A DNA stretch of 64,000 nucleotides from Prorocentrum cordatum (Eukaryota > Sar > Dinophyceae > Prorocentrales > Prorocentraceae), in the NCBI GenBank assembly GCA_963575745.1, contig CAUYUJ010014360.1, forward strand, positions 99,772 to 163,771, written 5' to 3'. Under the pieces are notes generated by a model. The model had not been told where the DNA came from. It saw only the letters and a program-made list of their open reading frames with translations, and made no database searches. The position numbers and the translations under genes are program-made. Positions 27,016 through 37,560 of this stretch are shown one piece after another (position 1 is the stretch's first letter; the number at the start of each line of letters is the position of its first letter).

Positions 27016-27698
27016 TTCTGCTCCTCCCCAATCAAATCAGAAACATTCGCCGCAATGGGCGCACTACAGGCAGCGGCCGTGATCTTCACATCAGTATGGC
27101 CAAGACAGATCGGTCTCGTGGCCGATGCAAGGCGATTGAGCGGCTGCCCTGGGAGGTCATCCTGAAGCACTCCCTTCGGCAAGAAGACGAGTACACTGCT
27201 GAGCATGTCGGTAGGGAGGGAGGTGATGTTGCCATTGAAGAGGGTGAGGTAACAGGAGAGGAGGATGCGGGCGGCAGGCGGGTTCTTCCACACAGCATAT
27301 GACAGTCCCTCAGGACCAGGGGTGCTCTGCCCTCGCGAGAGAACCAGCTGGTACCAGGACTCGTAGGGCAGACATCGCTCTTGAGCGATGGGTTCTCGCA
27401 GCGTGCGGATGTGCTCGGCAATCTCCTGCCACTTGGATCTGTCAATCTCAGGCGCAGCAAATTTCTTCTCCCAAAAGGACGCCAGCGCCTCGGCGGTTCC
27501 CGCGTCGGAGGTAGAGCGACTCCCGTCCCCCAGGACCAAGTTCCCCAGGACCGCCCGCCGTCGGAATTTTTGCCACAGCTGTTTTCGACGTCGAAGACGA
27601 GCTTGCATCGATCGTTTGGTCTCCTCGTCGGTTCGAATGAGCCTAATCTCCCCCCCTTCCTCCTCTAAGACTTGGCGGTAAATGCGAAAGAAGTGCAA
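26994..27698 (-). pseudogene. LINE2 ORF2: linker and RT N-terminal blocks
   Basis: Contains a basic linker (RLRRRKQLWQKFRRRAV), FWEKKFAAPEID, then STPGPEGLSYAVWKN, LVFLPKGV and NRLASATRPICLGHTDVK, matching RT motifs 0-2 of LINEs (PGPDGxxxxxW, IPKxG, RPI). Confidence 0.85.
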
Positions 27699-27719
27699 AA
27701 GGGCTTGACTTCGAAGTGG

Positions 27720-28815
27720 ATGCGTCGATCGGACTCGTCGAAGTGGGGCCGCAAGCGGGGGTGGCAGCCAAGGAGGAGGCGGACGCCCTCAACATCACCG
27801 CGAAGTACGGCGCGCATGGCGAAGAGGGCCCAGTAATGCTTTTCTTGCTTCGCGCGGGCAAGCCGTCTGCGGAGCGCATTCCTTGCCGTGCGGCCCGCTT
27901 CAAACGTCAGCGACTTGGCAGTGTCGAGGCGAGCCCGATCGCCCCAGTCTGGCGAGATGGAGGACAGGGCTTCCTCAAGCGCCAGGGTGAACTCAGGCAT
28001 GGCAGCGACCCAGGGCAGGATGCAGGGGTGCCTGGAGTCGGGCGAGAACTTCGTGACAGTCGAACGCACGGGGATGTGGTCACTGCTCATCACGGCTTTC
28101 AAAGTACCGATGGCGGAGGTGGAGATGGTGACGTCGCGAATCAGAGCGGCAGGTGAGGATGTAGAAATGCGGTCAATTCGGGATGTGGAAGCCACGGCCT
28201 TACCTCTTTTCCCCCTTCGAGTATCGGCGGCTTGAAAGAACTCCGTAAAGTGAGGAAAGAGGCGGCGAAAGCTGCGCGAGTGCCCCAGGTCGCCAGCAGA
28301 GAGCCCACCCCCGCCCCCCGCGGGTCTCCCCTCCTCCTCCAGGACAAAGTTCCAGTCCCCCATGAGAGAAATATGAGCTCCTCATTCAGCGCCATCTCCT
28401 TGGTGCAACAGAACATCACGCTGTAGCAGAGAAAGAACTCCAGAGAAGAGCGCCGCAGAGTCGGACGTATTCGGGAGGTGGAGATTGTACAATCAAATTC
28501 ACGTGATCCCCAATATGCTCTTGATCACCCCCCCCCCCCCCCCGTGACCATGACCGAATGGGAGATGGAGGAGGAGAGAGCGGACATAGTAAGGCTGAAA
28601 GCGGAGGCGACGCCACCTTCACGGGCAGAGTCTCCAAAGGCCGAGTGCCCGAACTGGAAGCCAGGCAACTGGTGCTGAAGCTCGGTAATATCCCCAGCGT
28701 GTCCGTGTGTTTCCTGTGCGGTAATGATATTGTGTGGTTGGCATAATTTAAGGTATCTGCGATATCTGTCTCGGGCTCTCCAAGAGGAAGATCTCACAGC
28801 GGCGAACAAGGCTTC
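27720..28815 (-). pseudogene. LINE2 ORF2: EEP endonuclease, frame-shifted
   Basis: Two frames hold the domain: NIITAQETHGHAGDI (Q-E-T-H, about 28,700) and then MGDWNFVLEEEG, STSRIDRI and SSDHIPV (28,363-28,070). These are the metal and catalytic blocks of AP-type endonucleases. At least one indel separates them near 28,400. Confidence 0.85.
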
Positions 28816-30048
28816 GGCGTCCCAGGTACAGAGGGAGAAGGAAGATGGGGGGCAGGAAGAGGCAGGAGGAAGGGGGGGAAAATACCTGTGATGGAATACG
28901 GTCCTCCTCGGAGCTAAACGGGCCGCCGAAGCAAGACGGCACCTGCGGCGTCGATGGCCTCAGTGTGATCGGCAATCTCAAATTCGAGGAAGATGCCTCG
29001 GTCACACCGAATCTCGATATTAGATTCACCTGAAACAGTGACTTTCACGGCAGAGACTGGCTCGCGTGCACGGCGCATGAAGAAGATCGAGCCCCCCCCC
29101 CAGCCCTGCACTCCCCACTTCGACCCCCTTCGGGGCGAGGGGGGCGGTCAAGGCAGAGCGCATTTGGCCTGGCGATAGAAATAGCTGGCGGGAGACAGGG
29201 GAGAGGTCCCGCCTGAGGCGCAGCGCGAGGGGGGGGCGCCAGTTGCAGGGTCGGCCACATTCCAAGGGCCGCCTGCCTTGACGAAGTTGTCTAGAAACGA
29301 ACATGAGCGTCACTTTCTTTGATAAGCCAAAGCCGCGGGCAAAAATGCGAGAGTGGTCCGTCGCAGGCGAAAATGCCTTGATAAATGCGTTGCCGATCTC
29401 CCGCAAATCTTTGACAAGCAGTGGGCGAGGAAAGCCTAAAAGGACAAGTTTACATGTGTCCTGCTGTGGTTGGTCAGATGTTCCACTCCTCGGGTTCCGA
29501 CTGGCACTCGAAGCAGCAGACGATGTAGGTGTGGTGGGCGTAGGGGTCGAAAGGGATTCGCAGAGACGGGCCTCCGAGATCTTCTGCCGTTCCTCAAGGT
29601 CCTGGATCTGCTTCTCGATCTGCTGGCACTTCTCGTCAAGGGTGGAGGATGGCATTTCACTGTCGGCATTAACTCGGGCGCTGATGAACTCGGCGCGGAG
29701 GGCGGCCATCTTCGCCTCGAGGTCCTCGCTAATCTGCTGGTGCTTCTGCTGAACGTCGCGGGAGAGAAGCCTCATCTGGTCGGCAAGCTCCCCGCACTTC
29801 TTGAAACTATTCTGGACGGCACCTCGGAGCTCGGAGAGCTCAGAAATGTTCTGCGTAACAACCTGATTCACGTCGGCGATGCTGAAGGCTATGGTGTCAA
29901 GCTGGGACACTATCTTCGTGTGGTCGTCTCTCTCGGCACGGCGTGCATCGGGGGTCCTGCTGGCACTCCGCCTAGGGCGGTCCGAGGAAGCCGATGACGA
30001 ACGGCCCTCACCCCGACGGTCAGCGCGCCGCTTCCCCATGTTCCCCAT
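28750..30048 (-). pseudogene. LINE2 ORF1 protein, frame-shifted at its end
   Basis: Starts MGNMGKRRADRRGEG, then Ser/Arg-rich, then a coiled coil at about residues 45-165 (ISELSELRGAVQNSF, KQIQDLEERQKISEARL), then an RRM-like part (CKLVLLGFPRPLLVKDLREI, VTLMFVSR). The frame decays after about residue 255; remnants such as NIEIRCDRGIFLEFEIADH lie in another frame. The start was chosen as the first ATG after the spliced-leader copies. Confidence 0.8.
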
Positions 30049-30148
30049 GGCAGCAGGCTGATCGTGAGGCAGGATCCGTAGACCGCGTGCTCTGGCGCAC
30101 GACTAGGAACGAGTGTGAGGACTACCCTCAGGACGCTTGGGCCAACCC

Positions 30149-30163
30149 CTTGAACCAAAATGG
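30149..30163 (-). other. 15-nt spliced-leader relic (older round) in LINE2
   Basis: The minus strand reads CCATTTTGGTTCAAG, 14 of 15 positions matching the part of the SL that remains after re-splicing at the internal AG. It directly follows the full SL copy at 30,184-30,164. Confidence 0.9.
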
Positions 30164-30184
30164 CTTGAGCCAAAACGGCTACGG
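30164..30184 (-). other. Full spliced-leader copy at the 5' end of LINE2
   Basis: The minus strand reads CCGTAG CCGTTTTGGCTCAAG, 20 of 21 positions matching the dinoflagellate SL. Its outer edge abuts the target-site duplication, so it is the true 5' end of the inserted copy. Confidence 0.93.
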
Positions 30185-31050
30185 AGAGCGCTGTTTCTGA
30201 ATTGGGAGGCCTTTCTGGCCAGGGCGCCTGGAAGGAAACTGCGAGGTAGTAGGTCGTATCGACCGGGAGCCGTCACACATTAAGCCGAAGTATAGGGATG
30301 TCTCGAACGAGGGAGCCATTCCTGAATTTGGAGGCCTCTCTGTCCAGGGCGCCTGGAAGTACATTGCGAGGAAATATCGAGCGGGAGCCGTTGTCGTCGT
30401 AGCTGGCCTTTCTCCATTTGGAGCGAATTGCGAAGATGTCTCGAGCGAAAGCGCCGTTCCTGAATTTAGTGGCCTGTCTGGCCTGGGCGTCTCGGAGTAA
30501 ATTGTGAGGAAGTATCGAGTGGGAGCCGTTGTCGTCGCAGCTGGGCCTCCACCGCCTGAGTGATATTGCGAGGACGTCTCGAGCGAGAGCGCCGTTTCTG
30601 AATTTGGAGGCCTCTCTGGCCAGGGCGTCTCGGAGTAAAAAAAAGATCGAGCGGGAGCCGCTGTCGTCGTAGCGGGGCCTTTACTAACTTGAATGAATCA
30701 ATTGGGAGGACGTCTCGAGTGAGAGCGCCGTTTCTGAATTTAGGGGCCTCTCTGGCCAGGGCGTCTCGGAATACACTAAAAACCAATATCGGGCGGGAGC
30801 CGTTGTCGTCGTAGCTGCTGGGCCTCTGCTAGCTTGGATGAATTGCGAGGACGTCTTGAGCGAAAACGTTGTCGTCGTAGCTGGGCCTCCACCAACTTGA
30901 ATGAATTGTGAAGAAACGTTCCTGAGTTTGGGAGCCTCTCTGGCCAGGGCGTCTCGGAATGAATTGCGAGGAAATATCGAGCGGGAACCGTTGTCGTCGT
31001 AGCTGGGCCTCAAGAGCCCACATTTACACCCAAGACCCCCGACTCGAGCG
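30185..31050 (+). repeat. 138-bp satellite array (about 6 units)
   Basis: Units of about 133-142 bp containing GACGTCTCGAGCGAGAGCGC, CGTTTCTGAATTTGGAGGCC, TCTCTGGCCAGGGCGTCTCG and GGGAGCCGTTGTCGTCGTAG. Marker positions are 30,298, 30,438, 30,571, 30,713 and 30,852, with a deleted unit near 30,910. The first 16 bp are the right target duplication of LINE2. Confidence 0.88.
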
Positions 31051-31139
31051 GGAGCCTTGTACTCACAGAAAATGTAGCCGGCGTCGAGGCGAGAGCGCGC
31101 GAACCGCGCTTCTCGAGATCACCAATATCTCTTCTATAG

Positions 31140-31560
31140 AAATGTCCAACGACAACGACAACGACAACGACAACGATAACGGCGACGACGACAACGACGA
31201 CGACGGACCAAGGACACCAGACGAGAGACGACGAACGACGCACGACGACTGTGACGACGCAGGACGGACGACGATGGCGATGACGGCGCATGACGACGAC
31301 GACAACCGATACACGACGACAACGGCCAAGGACGACGACGGGCGCCGCCGACGACTACGTACGACGACGGCAACAACAACGACGAAGACAACGGATGACA
31401 GACTACGAACGACGAAGGACGGATACCGACGACTGCAACGACGCGGACGACGGAGGACAGACGACGGATGACTACGGCGACGGTAATCGACGACGACGAC
31501 GAAGTCAGGTGTACGACGATGACGACGGCCACGGAAGACGACGACCGACGAATACGACAA
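31140..31560 (+). repeat. GAC/AAC-rich trinucleotide region
   Basis: Imperfect GACAAC, GACGAC and ACGACG triplets over about 420 bp. Asp/Thr/Arg-rich frames here reflect the repeat. Confidence 0.85.
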
Positions 31561-31939
31561 CAACATTCTCGATCCAACTCGAAGAGAATCTCAATAGGGC
31601 TCGATGCGGCTCGAATGAAATCCTATCAGGACTCGACACAACTCTAACATAATCCTACTGCTGCCTCGGGAAGGCTTTCTCCCAACGCCGTCACACCCTG
31701 CCCATGTCGATTCACAGCGTATTGGGAATGTCCACGCCCATGACGCCAGCCTTTTGTAACGTACTCGAGCTACGTGTGGACCACACTGTGCGTTCATGAC
31801 GCCGTGTCATTACTTAAGTTTGTACACGCCCACCACGATGTCTGTGAACTATCCATTCTGTGTCGACGAAAAAGTGACACATCCCACTGTGTGCTGAGAC
31901 CGCATGGCGCACACAACGGATGTTACTCAACCGTACATC

Positions 31940-32295
31940 GACCAGGGCCAAATCAGGCAACTTGTGAGGTCTCAAGTGAACCCGAGCCCAAGGCAGGCCA
32001 AAACAAGTCCAAGCCAAGAAAGTTAGGAGGACTTCTGAAGCGAAAGCGGGCCAAACCAGGCCAAACCAGGGACAAGCCAGGCACATTTTCATAACGTCAA
32101 ACCGAGCAAATTCTGAGGATGACTCAATCGAAGCTGGGCCCAAACCAGGCCAAACCAGAGGGTAAACCAGGCAAAGTTTGATGATATCTTACGCGGGGCG
32201 CGCGGCCAAACCAGACCAAAACAGGGGCCAAACCAGCCAGATTTTGAGGACGTCCCAAGAGCAGAATCGCCCAAAACAGGCTCCATCCACTCTCC
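31940..32295 (+). repeat. GGCCAAACCAGG minisatellite
   Basis: About four units of roughly 70-86 bp with GGCCAAACCAG repeated two or three times, followed by a TTTTGAGGACGTC-like segment (about 32,026, 32,112, 32,180, 32,253). Confidence 0.75.
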
Positions 32296-32479
32296 TTGAA
32301 AAAACTCTCCTTGATCACCCCAGGCCCACCCAAAGGCGGAAGCCCGTTTAGAATTTCGTGGGGGGGAGGTTTGGACCACGTGCCCGCTGATCCGGCTGGG
32401 GTTGGCCGCGGAAACCTTCATTTGTCTTTCGGATGTTGTTGGGGCCTTGGTGTGGTGCTAGTAGAAATATATCCGAACC

Positions 32480-33175
32480 TGTTGGGCTGGCTCCAGATCT
32501 CATGGAATCTTGCAAGGGCTGGGTCCAGTTCTGAAGGGATCGCGTTGGAGCTCGCCCAACTCTGGTAAAATCCCATGCAGATTCGATCCGACCCTAACAA
32601 AATCCTGTTCGGACCTGATCCAATTCGAGTGGCATCTTACTAGGGTTCGATCCAGCTGGAATGAAATACGACTCGTACTCTATCCAGTTATAACAAAAGC
32701 TGATTAAGCGTCGGTCCAGGTAGGGCTGTGCCCAAGTCGAATAGAAGCCTACGGTGTCTCGATCCAGCTGTAACAGCATCTTACTAGGACTCGATCCAAC
32801 TCTAACGTAACCCTATTATAGCTGGATCCAGGTTCGATATAATCTTACGATAGCTCGATCCAGCTCGAATGCCCATGCAAAGGCTGGATACAGCTATGAT
32901 ACAAGTCTATTAGGCCTCGATCTGGCCGGAAACTTGAATCCCACTAGGGCTCGATCCAGTCCTACTAGCGTCCTATCAAGGCTGGGTTCAGCTCCAATAG
33001 ATTCCTAGACTCGATCCAACCTTAATGAAGTCCAATTCTGTTTGGATCCAGCTCTAACGAAACCCTACTAGGACTGGATCCAGCTCTGATGGAACCCTGC
33101 TGGGGCTCGGTCCAGTTCTAATCTAATCCTACTAGGGCTGGATCTCGCTCTAATGGAACCCTACCAGGGCTCGAT
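32480..33175 (+). repeat. GGCTCGATCCAGCTCTAATG minisatellite (37-40 bp period)
   Basis: Many diverged units of the form CTAGGGCTSGATCCAGCTCT then AATGGAACCCTA. A small outlying piece lies at 31,575-31,660. It ends where the GTC array begins. Confidence 0.8.
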
Positions 33176-33221
33176 CGTCGTCGTCGTCAACGTCATCGTC
33201 GTCGTTGTCGTCGTCTTCGAA

Positions 33222-33286
<65 letters not shown>

Positions 33287-33535
33287 CGTCTTCGTCATTG
33301 TCGTCGTCGTGGCTGCCCGACGGCGCTGGCGCTGGCGCTGGCGCAGGCGCTTGGCGTCGTCGTTTGCCACAGGCGAAGGGACGGGGGGGGGCCGGTTCGA
33401 ACTCCATCCCCCGTTGCAGTTCAGGGGGGGGCCCATCCGCCTGTTCGAACCCCCCCGCCTCCCTTGAGGGTGATGGGGCCCCCCTTGCAATTCGAGGGTG
33501 GGGCGGGCCGGTTCGGTTCGAACCTCCCCCCCCTT
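33172..33535 (-). repeat. GTC array and G/C-run repeat, copy 2
   Basis: (GTC/TCG)n at 33,172-33,330 continues into GTTCGAACTCC, poly-G/C runs and GGTTCGGTTCGAACC, the reverse-complement arrangement of 24,580-24,830. Confidence 0.6.
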
Positions 33536-34008
33536 TACTTCCCAGCGTCCACAGAACGCGCTCTTTCAGACATGCAAATCTGCATTGGCATGTATACAAG
33601 ACTGCGTTGGCGTTTCGGGCCGCGCACCATGTCCTTGGAAGTTTCGAAAAACAAACGGACGGGGGCGTACAGTCGAGCAAAAGATCACGTCCAAGGGGTG
33701 GTGACGAACGGGACTCGCAAGTATGGCAGCAAAGCAGCGAACGGCCGAATCCAGGTTGTGCAGAGTCACGTCAGGACGTCACGCTGTGAAGCGTGAGATG
33801 CTCTTGCTTCGCGGGGTGCACGTCCGGACAGGCGATCCGCCCGCCCCGTTGTTTCATTCTTTCTCATCTCCCTGGAACTCCCCTCCCGCCTCCATTCCTC
33901 TTCCTCGTGCTCCTCTTGATTTATATATTATGCTGCTTTCTCTTTCGTTCCCTCTTCCTCTTCCTTCGTCTCCTCTTTTTTATCCCATGTAATTCTCCGC
34001 TTCAAGGC

Positions 34009-34023
34009 CACTCTGGCTCAAGC
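34009..34023 (+). other. Possible spliced-leader relic
   Basis: CCACTCTGGCTCAAG matches the 15-nt SL remnant CCATTTTGGCTCAAG at 13 of 15 positions, in the sense orientation 40 bp before an intronless open frame. I estimate roughly a one-in-ten chance of such a match somewhere in 64 kb, so the call rests on position. Confidence 0.35.
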
Positions 34024-34064
34024 TGGAGACCCTACGGCCTGGGGATGATTCTCGCCGAGTCGCG

Positions 34065-34886
34065 ATGAGGTCACTCGCCGCAGAACCCCCCCCCGATGAC
34101 GGCGGCCATTTGCCTGGACCCGTTCGCGGGCCGCCCGCCTATGGCATGTGTGGCTCCTCGACGCTCGCGGGCACGTGGCCCGAGCGCGCGCCGCCGCTGG
34201 CGCCGCGGGCAGCTGGCTGCAGGGCGTGCGGAGCGGATGCAAGCGAGTGCACACCTACTTCAGCTCCTCCTCGTGAAGTACTTCTGCTTCATCGTCTCGC
34301 TGTTGTACCCATGGTTGATATTGATTGCGAGGCCCCTGTGGCCCCGAGCACTGCGCCGCTGACATTGGTTGAAGCTGGATGCGCAGCTTCTGTGAGTTTG
34401 GGTGCGTGCTGTCTATCGCCGCGGTCCTGTGGCACGATGTCGGAGGTCTACATCCCATATCGGGACATGCTGAGGTCCCCCTTGCACGGCTGGTTGCCCA
34501 TCGCCTACGTAGACGAGATTCTCAGAGTTTCTCGCGCCCATCTGGATTTGTTCCGGCTTGCGGCTTTTGGCGTGGCGCTCATGAACGCTTACGAGGATTC
34601 CGGGGCCGCGGACGTCATGACCACTCTGCCTTGCCTGGAGACGCTGCCCGCTGGGAACCGGACCGTGAGCACAATCGAGTGGGATGACGACCAGACCGAT
34701 CTGCTCTTAGGTCCTGAGGTCATCTGGGATAGCCTGCGCACACCCTCCGTCCTGCGACCGCGGGACGAAGCCCACACTGAAAGCATGGAGCGGCTTAGCA
34801 TGTACATGATCTCAGCGTTCAACCAACAGTTCGCCGAGGGGCTACGGGAGTCGATGCAAATTTTCCCACCATTACCCTTAGTATAG
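34065..34886 (+). CDS. Hypothetical protein, single open frame
   Basis: 273 codons, not recognised. The first 120 residues are Pro/Ala/Cys-rich and may be upstream sequence. From the ATG at 34,437 the composition is that of a folded protein: MSEVYIPYRDMLRSPLHGWL, VDEILRVSRAHLDLFRLAA, TIEWDDDQTDLLLGPEVIW, SMERLSMYMISAFNQQFAEG. It ends at TAG. No intron boundary is evident, and an SL-like relic lies upstream, so it could be a re-integrated cDNA. It could also be an exon of a larger gene. Confidence 0.45.
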   Translation: MRSLAAEPPPDDGGHLPGPVRGPPAYGMCGSSTLAGTWPERAPPLAPRAAGCRACGADASECTPTSAPPREVLLLHRLAVVPMVDIDCEAPVAPSTAPLTLVEAGCAASVSLGACCLSPRSCGTMSEVYIPYRDMLRSPLHGWLPIAYVDEILRVSRAHLDLFRLAAFGVALMNAYEDSGAADVMTTLPCLETLPAGNRTVSTIEWDDDQTDLLLGPEVIWDSLRTPSVLRPRDEAHTESMERLSMYMISAFNQQFAEGLRESMQIFPPLPLV

Positions 34887-35411
34887 ATACTGAGCTTTTT
34901 TGGATACCGAGGCACCTTCTTCGATTGCCTAGGCACTAGTTTCAGCAACGGTTCTCGTACGCCTGACCTGGGGGTGCGGGGCGTCTCAGGTGCCAGCGCT
35001 CTCAGAGCAGCCCTGGGCAGTCTTTCACTCGTGCGGCACACCTAGCGGGGGCAATGTCCGCTGCTCGAGCGTGCGATGATTTGGCAGTCTTGAGGCTTTG
35101 CCTTTGGTGACCTGCGCCTGGCCAGGAGTCGCCTATACGTACTTATCACGAGCAGGTGAATATTTCACGAAGTGGTCCTCTATGCAGCCTAATGAAAACA
35201 AGATAAATGATTCTCCGCTTCTGCCTCCTTCTCCTCATCTCCCGCCCTCCTCCCTCCTCGCTTTTCCTTACCTCGTCCCTCTCTCTTTTCCTGCTTCTTC
35301 CCTTTACGCTTTCATGGGGCGCTCTAGAAATGTCTTGGGACTGCTTTGAAGGGCCTCTGGGACACGTCTTGAGATCCTCTGGGGGTCCTCTCTGGGCCCT
35401 CTTGGGCCACG

Positions 35412-35413
35412 TT

Positions 35414-35458
<45 letters not shown>

Positions 35459-35530
35459 GTCGTCTCCGTCGTCTCCTCGTCGTCTCCGTCGTCGTCTCTG
35501 TCTTCGTCGTCTCCTCGTCGCCTCCGTCAA
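35412..35530 (+). repeat. (GTC)n/(TCG)n array
   Basis: Near-perfect GTC triplets then GTCTCC/GTCGTC mixtures. Confidence 0.9.
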
Positions 35531-35749
35531 CCTCCTCCTTAAGCACGCCAGCCAAACCAACATTGAGCAATGTGGTAGCTGAGTCGAAGGGAAGGCCCGT
35601 TCTTTTGAATCCCTCCCCGCTGAGGGGGGGTTCCCAGGGGGGGGGGAATCCCCAGATACGCATCCCTCCCGGGCGGTTCCAGGGCACAGAAGAGTCCGAG
35701 GGCCCCTACTCGCTGAATTATCGGTCCAAGACGCCAAAGTAGCCTCCAA

Positions 35750-36201
35750 ACGGCTCAAGAAGTTTTCAAAACGCTCCAGAGGCCTCCAAGAGCTTTCCCA
35801 AGAGGGCCCCCAGGAGCATAATCACAATTTCCGTTTAGTTTTTGACAGATTTTGGTGTTCTGGCCTTGTCGGCTTCCCGGCGCTCCAAGACAGCCCAAGA
35901 GGCACCCAAGATCGCCCAAGAGGCCTCCAAGAAGGATCCAAAACGACCCAAGAGGGCCCCAAGACCGCCCAAGAGGCCTGTCGGCACAAGAGGCCCCCAA
36001 GACGGCTCCAAGAGGGAGCCCATCCCAGACGGGGGACCCGAAGGGACATGTCGAGCCCTCGGCCTGAGAGGCTCCCAGGAGGCCCCCAGATGCCCCTAAA
36101 AACCCCCCAAAAGGCCCCAAGAGGCCCCCGAGAGACCCCCAGGAAGCCCCGAGATGCCCCCACGAGGCTCCCAAGAGGCCCCCAAGAGGCCTCCGAGAGC
36201 G

Positions 36202-36266
<65 letters not shown>

Positions 36267-36590
36267 TCACGGTTGGCGGCACCGGCCGTGAGGCCTCTCC
36301 AATATCTTGGGACTGTCTTGGAGGGCCTCTGGGCCACGTCTTGAGGTCGTCTGGAGGTTCCTCTAAGGGCTCTCTTGGGCCATCTTGGGGCTGTCTTTGG
36401 GCCCTCTGGGCATTTTGGGGGGACTTCTTGGGGTTGTGTTGGAAGCCTTTCGGGGCGTTTGGGAACCATTGTTGTGCTGTTTCGGGGCTTTCTGGAAGGC
36501 CTCTTAGACTGTTTCGAGCAATCCTGAACAACTGTTGGCCTGTTGGGGCCGTCTTGAGCTCCGAGGCCGTTTCGTGGCCATCTTGGGCCG
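35750..36590. repeat. Inverted CCCAAGAGG / CCTCTTGGG minisatellite pair around a GTC array
   Basis: 35,750-36,200 repeats GGCCCCCAAGAGG-type motifs. 36,290-36,590 repeats the complementary CTTGGGGCTGTCTTTGGGCC type. A (GTC)n array at 36,203-36,268 separates them, so the region can fold back on itself. Confidence 0.7.
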
Positions 36591-36929
36591 AAAAGTTTGA
36601 GACACTCACAAGCTACAAGCTACAAGAGTAACGCTATTTAGATTTGGAGTCAATTTCGGCTGTATGGAGCTTCGCTTGGAAGCTTGGAGACTTCTAGGTG
36701 TGGACCATCTTCGGGCCACCTTGGGCGGAACAAATCCTTGCCTGCCACCTTCGGCGAGGCTTCCGTATGGCCGGCTGGTGAAAGCGAAGGTCACTAGAAA
36801 CCCTTCAAACCAGTTCAAAACAGGGACAACATTCAGCACGCAGTGCACCCCTGTAATAAACACATGGGGTGGCGGATCTAGTGGCCTCAAGCCCGTCCCG
36901 ACACCGCGCTTGGGTTATAAGTCAGAGGT

Positions 36930-37560
36930 CCCGTGGGTGCCTGTTGGGATCTCTTGGGATGCCTCTTGGAAGCATCTTGTATGCAGTTTTGGGCTATCTG
37001 GGAGCCTCTCGGGAGCCTCTTGGGGGCCTTTTTTGAACCTTGGGGCCTCCTGGGGCTTGTTGGGGGCTTCTTGGGGGCCTGCTGGTGGTCTCGGGAATAA
37101 TCTTGAAACGGAGGGCTCGGAATTTCAGTTCGTGCTCTCCCTCTTGGGCTCCTTCTCAGGGGTCTCTGGGGGCCCTCTTGAGCCGCCTTGGGGACTTCTT
37201 AGGCCGTCCTGGGCCTCTCTAGGACCGTCTTGAGCCTCTCCTGGACCGTCTTGGGGCCCTCGTGGGCCGCCTTGGGGCGATCTTAGGGTCCTCTTGGGCC
37301 GTCGTGGAGCTCGGAGGCCCAGAAAGGCGAGAACAGTCACATCTTTGAAGGACAACAAGCAACTCAATGATGTTTGCCTCTTGGAGCCAGCTCGGGGGGT
37401 CTATTGGAACCCAATTGGGGCGTCTAGGGGGTCTTTTGGGCTGTCTTGAAGCTATCTTGTGCGTTTTGGGGCGCTCTTGGGCTGTCTCGGGGTCCTCGTG
37501 GACTGTCTGGGGACCTCCCGGGGTCCTCTTGAGGGTTCTGGGGTAATTTGGGGCCAGCTC
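36930..37560 (+). repeat. CTCTTGGGGGCC minisatellite
   Basis: About 630 bp of CTTGGGGCC, CTCTTGGG and CGTCTTGGGG motifs without a fixed period. Confidence 0.7.

Larger units (their letters stand above)
25096..30184 (-). mobile_element. LINE2: decayed non-LTR retrotransposon with double SL 5' end
   Basis: 5.09 kb. From 5' to 3' it has SL copy, SL relic, a leader of about 100 nt, ORF1 (coiled coil plus RRM-like), EEP endonuclease, RT (YVDD), a CCHC finger, then a poly(A) remnant of 7 nt. It is bounded by a 16-bp target duplication inside a 138-bp satellite. The coding parts switch frame at least four times, so it is dead. The domain order and finger match LINE1. Confidence 0.92.

Noticed and set aside
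31140-31570. Asp/Thr-rich or Val/Ser-rich frames in the GAC region
   Set aside because: Triplet-repeat artefacts on both strands.
24640-33530. tRNA-like GGTTCGAAC loops at about 24,646, 33,385 and 33,515
   Set aside because: No paired T-stem, anticodon arm or acceptor stem around them; they belong to a dispersed repeat.
34065-34436. First 124 codons of the 34,065 frame as certain coding sequence
   Set aside because: Low-complexity Pro/Ala/Cys composition; the ATG at 34,437 is an equally good start.
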